DNA of 64,000 bases from Haloterrigena turkmenica DSM 5511 (GCF_000025325.1 NC_013743.1:2728001-2792000); one strand, 5' to 3'. Counted from the first letter of the stretch, positions 1 to 11,128 are shown. Program-made: numbers and translations. The notes: a model not told the origin generated them from the sequence alone.

Positions 1-1
1 G

Positions 2-457
2 GTACCGATCGCGCCCGACTGGGTCCTCGAGTCGATCCCCCATCTCAACGTGATCATCAGCGCCGCGGCGATCGGGACGATCTCGATCGGCTGGCGGGCG
101 ATCCGTCGGGGGAACGTCGGCCGTCACCGGCTGGCGATGGTCACCTCGTTCGTCCTGTTCGCGGCCTTCCTGACCTTCTACCTCTACCGGCTGGTCGCGA
201 CCGGGGGACCGCAGCCGTTCCCCGGCCCCCAGACGATCAAACAGTTCGTTTACTATCCGATCCTCGCGATTCACATCTTCCTCGCGATCGTCTGCGTGCC
301 GCTGGTCTACTACGCGCTGTTGCTCGCCGGCGCGTATCCGATCGACGAACTCTACCGGACGAACCACGCCCGCGTCGGTCGGATCGCCGCGAGCCTGTGG
401 CTGATCTCCTTCTCGCTGGGGATCGTCGTCTACGTGCTGTTGCACGTGGTCTACTGA
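2..457 (+). CDS. DUF420 family membrane protein (5' end outside window)
   Basis: The reading frame is open to the first base of the window, so the true start lies upstream and only the last 151 codons are seen. The product has about four hydrophobic segments, and the motif WRAIRRGNVGRHRLAM (after the first segment) is typical of DUF420 membrane proteins, which often sit near haem-copper oxidase assembly genes. That role cannot be checked because upstream genes are missing. An internal ATG at 50 exists, but it would cut into the first membrane helix, so it is unlikely to be the start. The stop is TGA at 455-457. The function of the family is unknown. Confidence 0.8.
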   Translation, partial: VPIAPDWVLESIPHLNVIISAAAIGTISIGWRAIRRGNVGRHRLAMVTSFVLFAAFLTFYLYRLVATGGPQPFPGPQTIKQFVYYPILAIHIFLAIVCVPLVYYALLLAGAYPIDELYRTNHARVGRIAASLWLISFSLGIVVYVLLHVVY

Positions 458-605
458 GGTCGCTCGAGGACAAACTCGGTTTTCGTGTTGGGGTTAGGTT
501 CAGCGCGACCGATAGCAACCGCGAGCGAACGGAGTGAGCGAGCGGGCCGACGACTGACCCGAAGCGAGTGAAACGAGCGAAGGGGAAGGAGGAGTGCTTT
601 TGATC

Positions 606-678
606 GACCTTTTCCGCTGCAGTCTATCGCGATCGAGGCGCGTTGCGCCTCGCTCGCGATGTCCCTCGGTAAAAGGTC
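606..678. terminator. Long imperfect inverted repeat between convergent genes
   Basis: The outer arms GACCTTTT (606-613) and AAAAGGTC (671-678) enclose a strong inner hairpin. That hairpin pairs ATCGCGA (626-632) with TCGCGAT (654-660) and GAGGCGC (635-641) with GCGCCTC (645-651). It lies between the end of the DUF420 gene and the end of purF, which face each other. Each strand has a T run in one arm, so it could end transcription from both sides. The terminator role is inferred. Confidence 0.5.
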
Positions 679-679
679 G

Positions 680-2191
680 TTAGTCGTCCGCCGGAAGCTG
701 CTGCCCGCCGACATCCGGGCGAGAGACGTCGCGGTCGGTTTCCTCGCCCTCGATGTCGTAGGGGTATTCGCCGGTGACACAACCCAGACAGAGGTCGAGT
801 CGCTCTTTCCCGAGCACCTCGGCGACGGCGTCGGTCGAGAGGTAGGCGAGGCTGTCGGCCTGAATCTCGTCGCGGATCTCGTCGGTCGACCTGTCGGAGG
901 CGATTAATTCCTCACGTGTGGCCATGTCGATCCCCATGTAGCAGGGCGCGACGATCGCCGGGGCGCCGATGCGGACGTGGACCTCCTCGGCGCCGCAGTC
1001 CTTGAGCAGCTGGACCAGTTGCGTGGAGGTCGTCCCGCGGACGATCGAGTCGTCGATGACCGTGACGGTCTTCCCCTCGATCGTCGATTTGATCGGGTTG
1101 AGCTTCAGCCGCACCGCGCGTTCGCGCTCGTCCTGGGTCGGCATGATGAACGTCCGGCCGACGTAGCGGTTCTTCATCAGCCCCTCGGCGAACTCGACGC
1201 CAATATCCTCGGAATCTCGAGGCTCGCCGTCGGCGGTCGTCTCGCTCGCGGCGTCCGCGTAGCCCGAGGCGAAGGCGCGCCCGGAGTCCGGAACGGGCAT
1301 GACGACGTCGGTCTCGACACCGCTTTCCTCCCAGAGCTTGCGGCCGAGGTTTCGGCGGGCCTCGTAGACCAGCGTCTCGTCGATGACGCTGTCGGGGCGG
1401 GCGAAGTAGACGTGTTCGAAGAAGCAATGCGCAGTGTTCTCCTTCTCGACGAGCTGGTAGGAGTCGAATCCCTGACCGTCGTCCTGCAGGACGACGAGTT
1501 CGCCCGGCCGCACGTCGCGGACGAGTTCACCGTCGAGCGTGTCGATCGCCGCCGACTCTGAAGCGAGGATGTAGCCGTCCTCGAGTTTCCCGATACAGAG
1601 CGGCCGGTTCCCCTGCGGGTCGCGCACGCCGAGAATGGTGTCGTCGTGGCTGATCGTTAGCGAGTACGAGCCGTGAATGCGCTGCATCGTGTGCTTGACC
1701 GCGCGAACGAGGTCTTCCTCGAGTAAGTTGCGCGCGAGGTCGTGGGCGATGACCTCGGTGTCGCCGTCGCTGGTGAAGGCGTGGCCCGCGGCGGCGAGTT
1801 CGTCGCGGATCTCGTCGGCGTTGACGAGGTTGCCGTTGTGCGAGAGGCCGAGCGACCCGCTCTTGAAGGAGACGGAGAACGGCTGGGCACAGCAGGAGTC
1901 GACCGATCCGGCCGTCGGATACCGGACGTGGCCGATCCCTGCCGCGCCGTTTAGCATGTCGAGGTCGTCCTCGTCGAAGACGTCCCCCACGAGCCCCATT
2001 TCGACGTGGCTGTGCTGCTGGAAGCCGTCGTGCGTGACGATTCCGGCAGACTCCTGGCCGCGGTGCTGGAGTGCGTAGAGCGCATAGTACAACGGCCGTG
2101 CCGCGTCTCGACCGTCGAGTGAGACGCCGACGACGCCGCACTTTTCGGTCATTCCTGTTCGCCGGGGAGTCTCGCCCCGCCCATCAGTCAT
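680..2191 (-). CDS. purF: Amidophosphoribosyltransferase (purine synthesis, step 1)
   Basis: The enzyme converts PRPP plus glutamine to 5-phosphoribosylamine in the cytoplasm, the committed step of purine synthesis. The N-terminal Ntn glutaminase half follows MTEKCGVVGV, where the cysteine (residue 18) would become the nucleophile after propeptide removal. The PRPP loop VIDDSIVRGTTS is near residues 378-389, and DLCLGC near 467-471 matches the Cys ligands of Bacillus-type 4Fe-4S PurF. The start at 2191 is chosen over the ATG at 2152 because a T-rich TATA-like box lies 26 bases upstream, which fits a leaderless transcript. Starting at 2152 would give a 3-residue propeptide before Cys and remains possible. 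The length of 503 residues is normal. It stands alone with no pur neighbours. Confidence 0.95.
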   Translation of the reverse strand: MTDGRGETPRRTGMTEKCGVVGVSLDGRDAARPLYYALYALQHRGQESAGIVTHDGFQQHSHVEMGLVGDVFDEDDLDMLNGAAGIGHVRYPTAGSVDSCCAQPFSVSFKSGSLGLSHNGNLVNADEIRDELAAAGHAFTSDGDTEVIAHDLARNLLEEDLVRAVKHTMQRIHGSYSLTISHDDTILGVRDPQGNRPLCIGKLEDGYILASESAAIDTLDGELVRDVRPGELVVLQDDGQGFDSYQLVEKENTAHCFFEHVYFARPDSVIDETLVYEARRNLGRKLWEESGVETDVVMPVPDSGRAFASGYADAASETTADGEPRDSEDIGVEFAEGLMKNRYVGRTFIMPTQDERERAVRLKLNPIKSTIEGKTVTVIDDSIVRGTTSTQLVQLLKDCGAEEVHVRIGAPAIVAPCYMGIDMATREELIASDRSTDEIRDEIQADSLAYLSTDAVAEVLGKERLDLCLGCVTGEYPYDIEGEETDRDVSRPDVGGQQLPADD

Positions 2192-2214
2192 GGAAGTCAG
2201 TAGGGAGCCGAGTC

Positions 2215-2224
2215 GATAAAAATC
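2215..2224 (-). promoter_or_regulatory. TATA-like box of purF
   Basis: On the minus strand the sequence reads GATTTTTATC, centred about 28 bases before the ATG at 2191. This spacing is what a haloarchaeal leaderless promoter needs, and it supports the upstream purF start. Confidence 0.5.
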
Positions 2225-2537
2225 CCCGTGTTTGTGCCTCATCAGCTCCCGAAGGGACAAAATATGAGCACGATCATGCATACTTCTATCGGAACGACGC
2301 GACGGCGGCGTCTCATCGCGAGCCCGACCCGCGGCGGTGGCCGAAAACCGACCGTCAGCGACGGCGTTTTCGACCGATCGATACGGTCGGTCGATCCGCG
2401 ATCACGGCGGCCACCACGAACATGGGGACGTTTTGCGGTCGTCGGACGACGCGGCGCCTCTTCAGGGCTTTCGAGCCGTTTGAGGGACGACCGGTAAATC
2501 ACGGCAATTTTGCTATTGCATCGGAGAACACTGTTCA
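2225..2537. other. Intergenic region with divergent promoters, no gene seen
   Basis: This region lies between the divergent purF and permease genes. An open frame from ATG 2264 to 2497 would give a very basic, Arg-rich peptide unlike the acidic proteins around it, so I do not call it. The last 40 bases before 2538 are AT-richer (GGCAATTTTGCTATTGC) and probably carry the permease promoter. Confidence 0.5.
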
Positions 2538-3929
2538 ATGAACCGATCGAACGCGATCGACGTGGCTCGATCGCCGACAATCGCGTTCCCGTTCGCTGCC
2601 GCCGTCGCCGTCGCGACGTGGATGCTCGCCGCGGGATCGGCGGCGACGATGCTCTCGATCACGCTCTTCTGTATCGTGCTCTGGGTCCTGACGCCGGTAC
2701 CGCCCTCGTACACGGGGCTGATCGCGCTCGGACTGATCGCCGTCGCCGTCTCGACGGAACTTGCGCTCGCCGGATTCCAGAAGCCGGCGACGTGGCTCAT
2801 CGGCTTCGGATTACTGATGGGGGAGGCGACGCGCCAGAGCGGCCTCGCGAACGGCGTCGGACGGTGGATCGCGACCAGAGGCATCGGCGACGCGGTCGAC
2901 GGCGACTCGCTCCGAGCGTACCGTCGTCTGCTGCTCGCGCTCTCGATCGGCGCTCACGCCCTGGCCTTCCTCGTTCCGTCGGCGCTCGTCCGCATCCTCG
3001 CGCTCGCGCCCATCCTTCGGGAACTCGGCTCTCTGTTCGACTCTCGGCAGGCGCGGGTCGGCCTCTATCTCGGCCCGCTGTTCGCCACGTTTTACGGCTC
3101 CGCAGGGATTCTGACTGCGGACCTGCCGAATATCATCATCTCCGGCTTCGCGGAGTCGATCGGCGGCTACACCATCTCGTGGTCCGAGTGGTCGCTCCAC
3201 ATGTACCCCGTCATGGGGTTCCTCCGCGTCCTCCTGGTCGTCGGCATCGTCTACGCCCTCTTCCGGCCCGCGGCCGACTCGAGTTTCGAACTACCCGGAG
3301 ACGGACGGTCGTCCGACGCCGGGGCCCAGCGACGGATGCTCGCGTTCCTGCTCGTCGGGACGCTGATCTGGGCGACGGACTTCGTCCACGGCTTCCACCC
3401 CGTGGTCGGTGCGGTCGTCGTCGTCATTCTGGCGTTCCTGCCCTCTCTCGGCGTCGCCGACTTCGAGACCGTCGGGAGCGACGTCGACTTCACGATCCTC
3501 TTTTTCATCGCCGCGGTGTTCGCGATCGGCGACGGGTTGACCCGAACCGGGTTCACCGACCGCGCGGCGACCCGACTGCTCGCGTTCGTGCCGTCTGACG
3601 GGCCGCTCGTAGTCATTCTCGCCGCTGTTTTCCTCATCACGTTCGCGCTGACCTTTCTGATGGAGGGGTTGGCCGTCGCGAGCGTGCTGACGCCGATCCT
3701 CATTCCCTACATCGACGCGGCGGGGCTCCCGTTCACGCCCGTCTTGCTCGCGGAAACGATGGCGCTGAGTTCGTACTTCTTCCCCTACCAGTCGGCGGTC
3801 CTCATCGTCATTCTGAACGAGGGCGACGTCCGGACGCGGGAGTTGATCGTCGCCACGATCGCCTGTTCGGCCGCGACGATCCTGCTCTTGCTCCCCGTCC
3901 AGTTCGGGCTCTTCAGCCTCTTCTACTAG
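2538..3929 (+). CDS. SLC13/DASS-like anion permease
   Basis: This is a 463-residue polytopic membrane protein with about 11-12 hydrophobic helices. The arrangement of two halves, each with a re-entrant-like stretch (around YGSAGILTADLPNIIISG and near the C-terminal SYFFPYQSAV), resembles the SLC13/citrate-transporter (ion transporter superfamily) fold used for sodium-coupled uptake of dicarboxylates, sulfate or related anions. The substrate cannot be told from the sequence. The gene is monocistronic: purF diverges upstream, and the MutS-like gene follows after about 100 bases with its own start. An ArsB-like exporter is the main alternative. Confidence 0.7.
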   Translation: MNRSNAIDVARSPTIAFPFAAAVAVATWMLAAGSAATMLSITLFCIVLWVLTPVPPSYTGLIALGLIAVAVSTELALAGFQKPATWLIGFGLLMGEATRQSGLANGVGRWIATRGIGDAVDGDSLRAYRRLLLALSIGAHALAFLVPSALVRILALAPILRELGSLFDSRQARVGLYLGPLFATFYGSAGILTADLPNIIISGFAESIGGYTISWSEWSLHMYPVMGFLRVLLVVGIVYALFRPAADSSFELPGDGRSSDAGAQRRMLAFLLVGTLIWATDFVHGFHPVVGAVVVVILAFLPSLGVADFETVGSDVDFTILFFIAAVFAIGDGLTRTGFTDRAATRLLAFVPSDGPLVVILAAVFLITFALTFLMEGLAVASVLTPILIPYIDAAGLPFTPVLLAETMALSSYFFPYQSAVLIVILNEGDVRTRELIVATIACSAATILLLLPVQFGLFSLFY

Positions 3930-4034
3930 GATTGTCGACGAGGGTCGGCGAATCGCGTCGAAGGTCCGCCGGTTCGGGCCGGCGAGAGGACTCGAGGCAC
4001 AGTGTTCAAGACGGTTGCCTCGAATCCGACGAGT

Positions 4035-5822
4035 ATGCGACTCGAGGAGTACTGGGGCGTCGGGCCGAAGACGCGGGCGACGCTGGTCGAGGAACTGGGA
4101 CGGGACCGCGCGATCGAGGCGATCGAGAGCGGCGACGTGCGGGCGCTCGCGGACGCCGGCCTCGCTCGCGGCCGGGCGACGCGAATCCTGCGCCGAGCGA
4201 CGGGCGGCGACGGGATGGACGTGCTGGCGACGAGTGACGCCCGATCGGCGTACAAGGAACTGCTCGATCTGGCGGTCGAACACGCCGTCACGCAGCGCGC
4301 GGCCGACCGTATTCGCGTGCTGACGCCGCTGACCGACCGCGAGGCAATGGAGGACCGGTTGGACGACGTCCTCGCGGCCCGGGACGCCTGGGCCGCACTC
4401 GAGACCGACGACCGCGAGGCCGTTCTCGCGGCCTACGACCGCTACGACGAGCGCGCGGGGAGCGAGCGCGCCGCCGTCGAGGCCGCGCTCGCCCTGCTCG
4501 AGGCCGGCGTCGACTCGGGACCGTTCGCCGCCATCGCGGATCTCGAGCGGGACCGACTCGCGGAGGCCGCCGAGGCGCTCGCGGCGCTGGACGGCGACCG
4601 CGGGCGAGTGCGGGAGGGCGCCGACGAGGACCTCGACCGCTTGCGCGAGGCGCTCGGCGCGGTCGAGGACATGGACGCCAACGCCCTCGAGTTGATCGAG
4701 GAGTTGCGGTCGGACGGGGTTCGCGACGTCGGCCAGTTCCGCGAGGCCTTCGAGGACCACCTGCTGACCGAGACGGCGGTGACCGCCGACCGGGTTCGCG
4801 ACGCGATGCCGACGGACGCGACCGACGCGACGGACTTCGTCGGTGCCACGCTGCGAACCCTCCGGAGCGACCTCACCGACGCGATCGACGAGCACGAGGA
4901 AACCGTCGCGAGCGACCTCGAGGCGACCCTCGAGGAGACGAGCGATGCCGTCGAGCGGGCCGTGTCCGCCGTCGACGACATCGCCTTGCACCTCTCGCTG
5001 GCGCGGTTCGCCCTCGAGTACGACTGTACCCGGCCGACGTTCATCGAGGCCCCCGAGGCCGCCGTTTCCGTCGTCAACGCCCGAAACCTCACCCTCGCCG
5101 CCGTGGACGACGAGTCCGTTCAGCCGGTCACCTACGCGCTCGGCGACCACGGGGTGACTGAGGTACCAACAGATGTGAACGCGGTTCCCGGCGAGGAGCG
5201 CGTCTCCGTGCTCACCGGAGCCAACAGCGGCGGGAAGACGACGCTGCTCGAGACCCTCTGCCAAGTGGTCCTGCTGGCGATGATGGGGCTGCCCGTCCCC
5301 GCCGATCGGGCCGAGGTGACGCCCGTCGACGCGCTGGTCTTCCACCGTCGCCACGCGAGTTTCAACGCGGGCGTCCTCGAGTCGACGCTGCGCTCGATCG
5401 TACCGCCGCTGTCGGCCGGCGGGCGCACCCTGATGCTGGTCGACGAGTTCGAGGCGATCACCGAACCCGGCAGCGCGGCCGACCTCCTACACGGGCTGGT
5501 GACGCTGTCCGTCGACCGCGACGCGCTGGGCGTGTTCGTCACCCACCTCGCGGACGACTTAGAGCCGTTGCCGCCGGAAGCGCGGGTCGACGGCATCTTC
5601 GCGGAGGGGCTGAACCCCGACCTCGAGTTGCTGGTCGACTACCAGCCCCGCTTCGATACGGTCGGGCGGTCGACGCCGGAGTTCATCGTCTCGCGACTCG
5701 TCGCGAACGCCGACGACCGCGGCGAGCGCGCGGGCTTCGAGACGCTCGCGGAGGCGGTCGGCAACGACGTCGTCCAGCGAACGCTGGCCGACGCCCGCTG
5801 GACGGAGACGAAGAGCGACTAG
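4035..5822 (+). CDS. MutS-family ATPase with N-terminal helix-hairpin-helix
   Basis: The 595-residue protein begins with a helix-hairpin-helix-like stretch (EEYWGVGPKTRATLVEELG), continues as a long helical MutS core, and ends in an ABC-type ATPase. Walker A is ANSGGKTTLLETL near residue 395 and Walker B is LMLVDEFEAITEPG near 465. It lacks the mismatch-recognition domain of MutS1 and any visible Smr nuclease tail of MutS2, so it belongs with the haloarchaeal MutS5/MutS2-like group. The role in recombination or repair is inferred. The start at 4035 gives the sequence MRLEEYWGVG; the upstream ATG at 4002 adds 11 residues not expected for the family. Its stop overlaps the stop of the facing gene within CTAG. 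Confidence 0.8.
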   Translation: MRLEEYWGVGPKTRATLVEELGRDRAIEAIESGDVRALADAGLARGRATRILRRATGGDGMDVLATSDARSAYKELLDLAVEHAVTQRAADRIRVLTPLTDREAMEDRLDDVLAARDAWAALETDDREAVLAAYDRYDERAGSERAAVEAALALLEAGVDSGPFAAIADLERDRLAEAAEALAALDGDRGRVREGADEDLDRLREALGAVEDMDANALELIEELRSDGVRDVGQFREAFEDHLLTETAVTADRVRDAMPTDATDATDFVGATLRTLRSDLTDAIDEHEETVASDLEATLEETSDAVERAVSAVDDIALHLSLARFALEYDCTRPTFIEAPEAAVSVVNARNLTLAAVDDESVQPVTYALGDHGVTEVPTDVNAVPGEERVSVLTGANSGGKTTLLETLCQVVLLAMMGLPVPADRAEVTPVDALVFHRRHASFNAGVLESTLRSIVPPLSAGGRTLMLVDEFEAITEPGSAADLLHGLVTLSVDRDALGVFVTHLADDLEPLPPEARVDGIFAEGLNPDLELLVDYQPRFDTVGRSTPEFIVSRLVANADDRGERAGFETLAEAVGNDVVQRTLADARWTETKSD

Positions 5823-6430
5823 CGGCTCCGCTCCTCGCCGTCCTCGTTCGGGTCCCAGCGCTCGGTTCGTTCTCGTCCGTCCCGCCCGTCCTCGTCGAAC
5901 CACTCGTCGGACGACGGCGTGTAGTCGACGGTGTCGGTATCCGATGCGCCGTACGTGTAGACCGCGCCGTCCTCGTCCTCGCAGATCCGGGCCTCGAGAT
6001 AGGTCCGGGCCGCGCGCCACGAGAGGACGCCCATCTCGACGACGTCGGCGAGCGTCGTCTTCGTCGCGCGAAACCACGTCCGTACCCGACGGTCCGCGGC
6101 GTCGTTCTCGACGGCGACGATCGCGCCGCGACCCCCGTCGCGTCCGTCGGGCCACTCGAGCCAGCAGACGCGGTAGGCCGTGACGTGATAGTCGCCGCCG
6201 GGCTCGACGACGTACAGCGCCTCGTAGCAGCAGGGGTCGAGGTACTCGATCAGGAGTCGGTCCCGGTCGATCGCTTCCGCGAGCAGGTCGCCGTCGACGT
6301 CGCCGTCGCCCAGCGGGGTCTCGGCGCTGATCCGGTCGCCGAGGGCGACGTCCTCGCCGCCCCAGTGGCTGTATCGGAGGTCGTACCGCTGGTCCGGTCG
6401 CCGGTAGGCGACGAGCGCTCTATGCCCCAT
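5819..6430 (-). CDS. Conserved haloarchaeal protein (DUF6735-like)
   Basis: The 203-residue soluble acidic protein begins MGHRALVAYRRPDQRYDLRY, a start I associate with a haloarchaea-specific family (DUF6735). No catalytic motif is recognised. Two adjacent cysteines (DPCCYEAL, near residue 66) and several Trp/Tyr residues stand out, and the last 30 residues are a charged, probably disordered tail. It is convergent with the MutS-like ATPase, and the two stop codons interlock in one CTAG. The function is unknown. Confidence 0.75.
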   Translation of the reverse strand: MGHRALVAYRRPDQRYDLRYSHWGGEDVALGDRISAETPLGDGDVDGDLLAEAIDRDRLLIEYLDPCCYEALYVVEPGGDYHVTAYRVCWLEWPDGRDGGRGAIVAVENDAADRRVRTWFRATKTTLADVVEMGVLSWRAARTYLEARICEDEDGAVYTYGASDTDTVDYTPSSDEWFDEDGRDGRERTERWDPNEDGEERSR

Positions 6431-6605
6431 CGGCCTCCGGGAGCCCGCGCGGCGAGTGGTTGTCCGTGCGTCTCGAGTGACGGGCGACGCTGAGCGGGGA
6501 GTCCATCGCCGGTGCTGGTCGCCCCTCCGTACTTGAACCTGCGGTCCGGGTTCGAGCCGACTCGAAAACGAAGAGAACTAGCGGACGGCTTCGACCCCCG
6601 CGTCG

Positions 6606-6773
6606 TCACTCCGGCCGAAACTCGAAGCTCCCCCGCTCGCGGATGTCCAACTCCGCACACTCCGGACACCGTTCGCGTGCCGTGTCGAAGACGGCCCCGC
6701 ACGACGGGCACTGGTACTCGACGCCGGCGTCGTCGGTGGGTAGCGTCCGCTTGAGTCGCTCGAGAAATTCCAT
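6606..6773 (-). CDS. Small zinc-ribbon protein
   Basis: This is a 55-residue protein with two CxxC pairs, YQCPSCGAVF (Cys22/Cys25) and ERCPECAEL (Cys36/Cys39), the spacing of a zinc ribbon. The N-terminal part MEFLERLKRTLP could be an amphipathic helix. Such mini zinc proteins are common in haloarchaea and usually have no assigned role. Longer reading through upstream codons gives a non-haloarchaeal, Arg-rich sequence, so ATG at 6773 is taken as the start. Confidence 0.75.
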   Translation of the reverse strand: MEFLERLKRTLPTDDAGVEYQCPSCGAVFDTARERCPECAELDIRERGSFEFRPE

Positions 6774-6926
6774 CGGAGACGGGTGTAGGAGCCTGGCGGG
6801 GGTTAGCGCCGTGCATGCACACGCTACGTCGTGCGTTGAACCCGTTCGCGACCGCGGCGGATCGCGCCGCGGCGAGCCCGCGGACGCAACACCGAAATCC
6901 TTCCGGCCCGTAGCGAACGGTCCCGA

Positions 6927-7583
6927 ATGGACGCAGCCTACGACGCAATCCTCTTCGACAACGACGGCGTGCTGACGACGCCGACCGATCGCGAGGTGCT
7001 CATCGACGCGATGCACGACGCCTTCGCGGCCGTCGGCGTCGTCGACCCGCCGTCCGAGCACGTCCGGACCGTGATGGGGCCGAGCGTCGACTCGCTGCGC
7101 GAGGTCGCCGACGCCCACGACGTCGACCCCCACGAGCTCTGGACGGCCCGCGAACACGCCGCCGTCGCGGCCCAACTGGAGGAGATCGAGGGCGGGCGGA
7201 AGCGGCTCTACGACGACGTCGGCGCGGTCGCCAACCTAGACGGCGTCGCGACGGCGATCGTCAGCAACAACCAGCACGAGACGATCGGCAACATCGTCTC
7301 TCACTTCGATCTCGACTGGCTCGACACCTGGTACGGCCGCGAGCCGACGGTGAAGGGGATCGATCGCAAGAAACCGACACCGTACTACCTCGAGCTCGCG
7401 CTCGAGGAACTCGACGTCGAGGACGCGCTGTTCGTCGGCGACAGCTGGGTCGACGTCGAGGCGGCCGACGCCGCCGGGGTCGACGCCGCCTTCCTCCGCC
7501 GCGATCACGTCGAAGGCGTCGGCCTCCCGCGGGAACCGACGACCGAGATCGAGAGCCTCGAGGAGATCCCCCGCCTGCTGTAG
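6927..7583 (+). CDS. HAD-superfamily hydrolase
   Basis: The 218-residue protein has the four HAD motifs. Motif I is ILFDNDGVLT, with Asp11 as nucleophile and Asp13 as acid/base. Motif II is AIVSNNQ near residue 112, the conserved Lys is in the KGIDRKKPTP segment, and motif IV is LFVGDSWVDVEAA near 170. It resembles phosphoglycolate phosphatase or beta-phosphoglucomutase-like enzymes (subfamily IA, with a helical cap between motifs I and II). The substrate is unknown. It stands alone and faces the SRPBCC gene. Confidence 0.85.
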   Translation: MDAAYDAILFDNDGVLTTPTDREVLIDAMHDAFAAVGVVDPPSEHVRTVMGPSVDSLREVADAHDVDPHELWTAREHAAVAAQLEEIEGGRKRLYDDVGAVANLDGVATAIVSNNQHETIGNIVSHFDLDWLDTWYGREPTVKGIDRKKPTPYYLELALEELDVEDALFVGDSWVDVEAADAAGVDAAFLRRDHVEGVGLPREPTTEIESLEEIPRLL

Positions 7584-7610
7584 GCGGTTTCCGTAGACGG
7601 TCACTGGTCG

Positions 7611-8054
7611 TTACGCGACAGCAGCGATCCGACGCTCCGCGCGGTCCCTGACAGCGGCGTTCGTCGCGGCGAATCTCCGCTCGAGCGCGTCCCGGTCGAA
7701 CAGCAGCGGGACGAGCGCGCCGCGGTCCGTCTCGCGGTGGAGCAGCAGGGTCTGACCGTCCTCGGTCGGCTCGAGGCGTACCTCGCGGTAGCCGTCGAAG
7801 GCGAAGGGAACGGCGAGTCGGTCGCGCCAGACGAGTCGCCGCTCGGGTTCGGCGCGGACGATCGTGGGTCCGAACGCCGTCTCGTGACGGTCCGACGGTT
7901 CGGTTCGCAGCCGCCGACTGCCGTCTCCCCGGAGCGTCCCCCCGACGGCGCGGGCGAACGGGTTCAACGCCGGGTAGCCGTCGAACTCGAGCAGGACGTC
8001 CCAGACGACGTCGGGCGGGGCGTCGATCTCCTCGAACGCCTCGATCTGGTTCAT
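7611..8054 (-). CDS. SRPBCC (START-like) ligand-binding domain protein
   Basis: The 147-residue single-domain protein starts MNQIEAFEEIDAPPDVVWDV. An N-terminal beta strand, followed by APPDVVWDVLLEFDGYPALNPF, is the usual beginning of polyketide cyclase/SRPBCC proteins, which hold hydrophobic ligands in a helix-grip fold. Many haloarchaeal members have no known ligand. A start five codons upstream (8069) is also open. No operon partner: the downstream end faces the HAD gene. Confidence 0.75.
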   Translation of the reverse strand: MNQIEAFEEIDAPPDVVWDVLLEFDGYPALNPFARAVGGTLRGDGSRRLRTEPSDRHETAFGPTIVRAEPERRLVWRDRLAVPFAFDGYREVRLEPTEDGQTLLLHRETDRGALVPLLFDRDALERRFAATNAAVRDRAERRIAAVA

Positions 8055-8186
8055 GCCACCGAGCACCACTCGAGAGGAGATGTCCGTACCGCCGTCGCTG
8101 GCCGGGTCGTCGACGCGCTCGGACGGCTCCGAACGGCGGAAAGTGCGACCGCACAGACCGCTCGCGACGGGTTCGAATCGCTCCGT

Positions 8187-8639
8187 CTAGGCGCTGACGT
8201 TGAACCGCCGGTTCGTCGAGTACGACGCGCCGCCGGGTTCGCCCCGGACGAAGTGGCCGGCCGGGTTGATCTCGTTGCTCCGTTCCTTCGAGAGGAGTTC
8301 GACGAACCGGGCCTCGTGTTCGATCTCCTCCTGGAGGATGCGCTGGGCCATGTCGTAGGTGCGCGGATCGACGCCGCGGGTCACGTCGCAGATCTCCGAC
8401 CACGTGCGAATCGCCCACCGCTCGGCCTCGAGCAGCACCTCGAGGACGTTCTCGGCGGTCACCTCGTCCAGTTGCGGGCCCTCGGTCTCGTAGGGTACCG
8501 GCAGTTCGGCGTCCGGATAGGACGCGCGGTCGGCGAACTCTCGGCTGTCGTTCGGCAGCGAGCCACTGAGTTCGTAGATCCGCGGCGCGACCAGTTCGAA
8601 GTGGGCGCGGTCCTCGAGGCGGGCGTCCTCGGTAATTTC
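8187..8639 (-). pseudogene. 5'-truncated DPSL-type ferritin (Dps-like)
   Basis: Read on the minus strand from about 8639, the frame encodes [20 protein letters not shown], then [10 protein letters not shown] and [20 protein letters not shown]. This is the C-terminal two thirds of the Dps-like (DPSL) ferritin family known from Sulfolobus and Pyrococcus. Upstream of the family match the frame runs only 13 more codons of unrelated sequence to a TAA at 8679-8681, so about 60 N-terminal residues, including the first ferroxidase helix, are missing. The next in-frame starter is a GTG at 8462, deep in the protein. Two cysteines I recall as conserved in DPSL (in the SAC.DAYLP and EQCAIRTW contexts) are Tyr and Trp here. 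It sits just downstream of katG. Confidence 0.75.
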
Positions 8640-8721
8640 TGGATGGACTATTTCCTGAAATCGACGAATCTGGGATCGTTAGCACCGGTCACTTGGGATG
8701 ACGAGTCCGAATCACCCGGAA

Positions 8722-10908
<2,187 letters not shown>

Positions 10909-10915
10909 CTATCCT

Positions 10916-10925
10916 CATAATACTG
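10916..10925 (-). promoter_or_regulatory. TATA-like box of katG
   Basis: The minus strand reads CAGTATTATG, 26-35 bases before the katG ATG at 10890. The region from 10900 to 11000 is clearly AT-richer than the surroundings and would suit a stress-regulated promoter. I see no clear repressor palindrome. Confidence 0.5.
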
Positions 10926-11128
10926 TTTCCCATGTGATGTTTTGAGTTTCTTATTTACATTTTAATTCGGGACAGGGTAACGGTTGCTTTAGAGGGAAAA
11001 TACTCCCCGGGCCGTACTAACGGCGGAGATGGGACGTTCCCGGAACCGGACAGTCGGGTTCAGTGGCCGTTCGCGGTCGAGTCGACCGACCCCGAATCGT
11101 TGAAGGCACGCGGTACGAACACGTGTCT

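Noticed and set aside
2264..2497. Open frame between purF and the permease
   Set aside because: Basic Arg-rich composition, no family resemblance, in a promoter region.
3291..5354. 687-residue minus-strand open frame antisense to the permease and MutS-like genes
   Set aside because: High GC keeps antisense frames open. The product is Arg/Gly-rich without acidic bias, and the plus strand has clear gene families.
8150..8200. T-loop-like GGTTCGAATC suggesting a tRNA
   Set aside because: No acceptor, D or anticodon arms can be formed around it; it is the 3' flank of the truncated ferritin.
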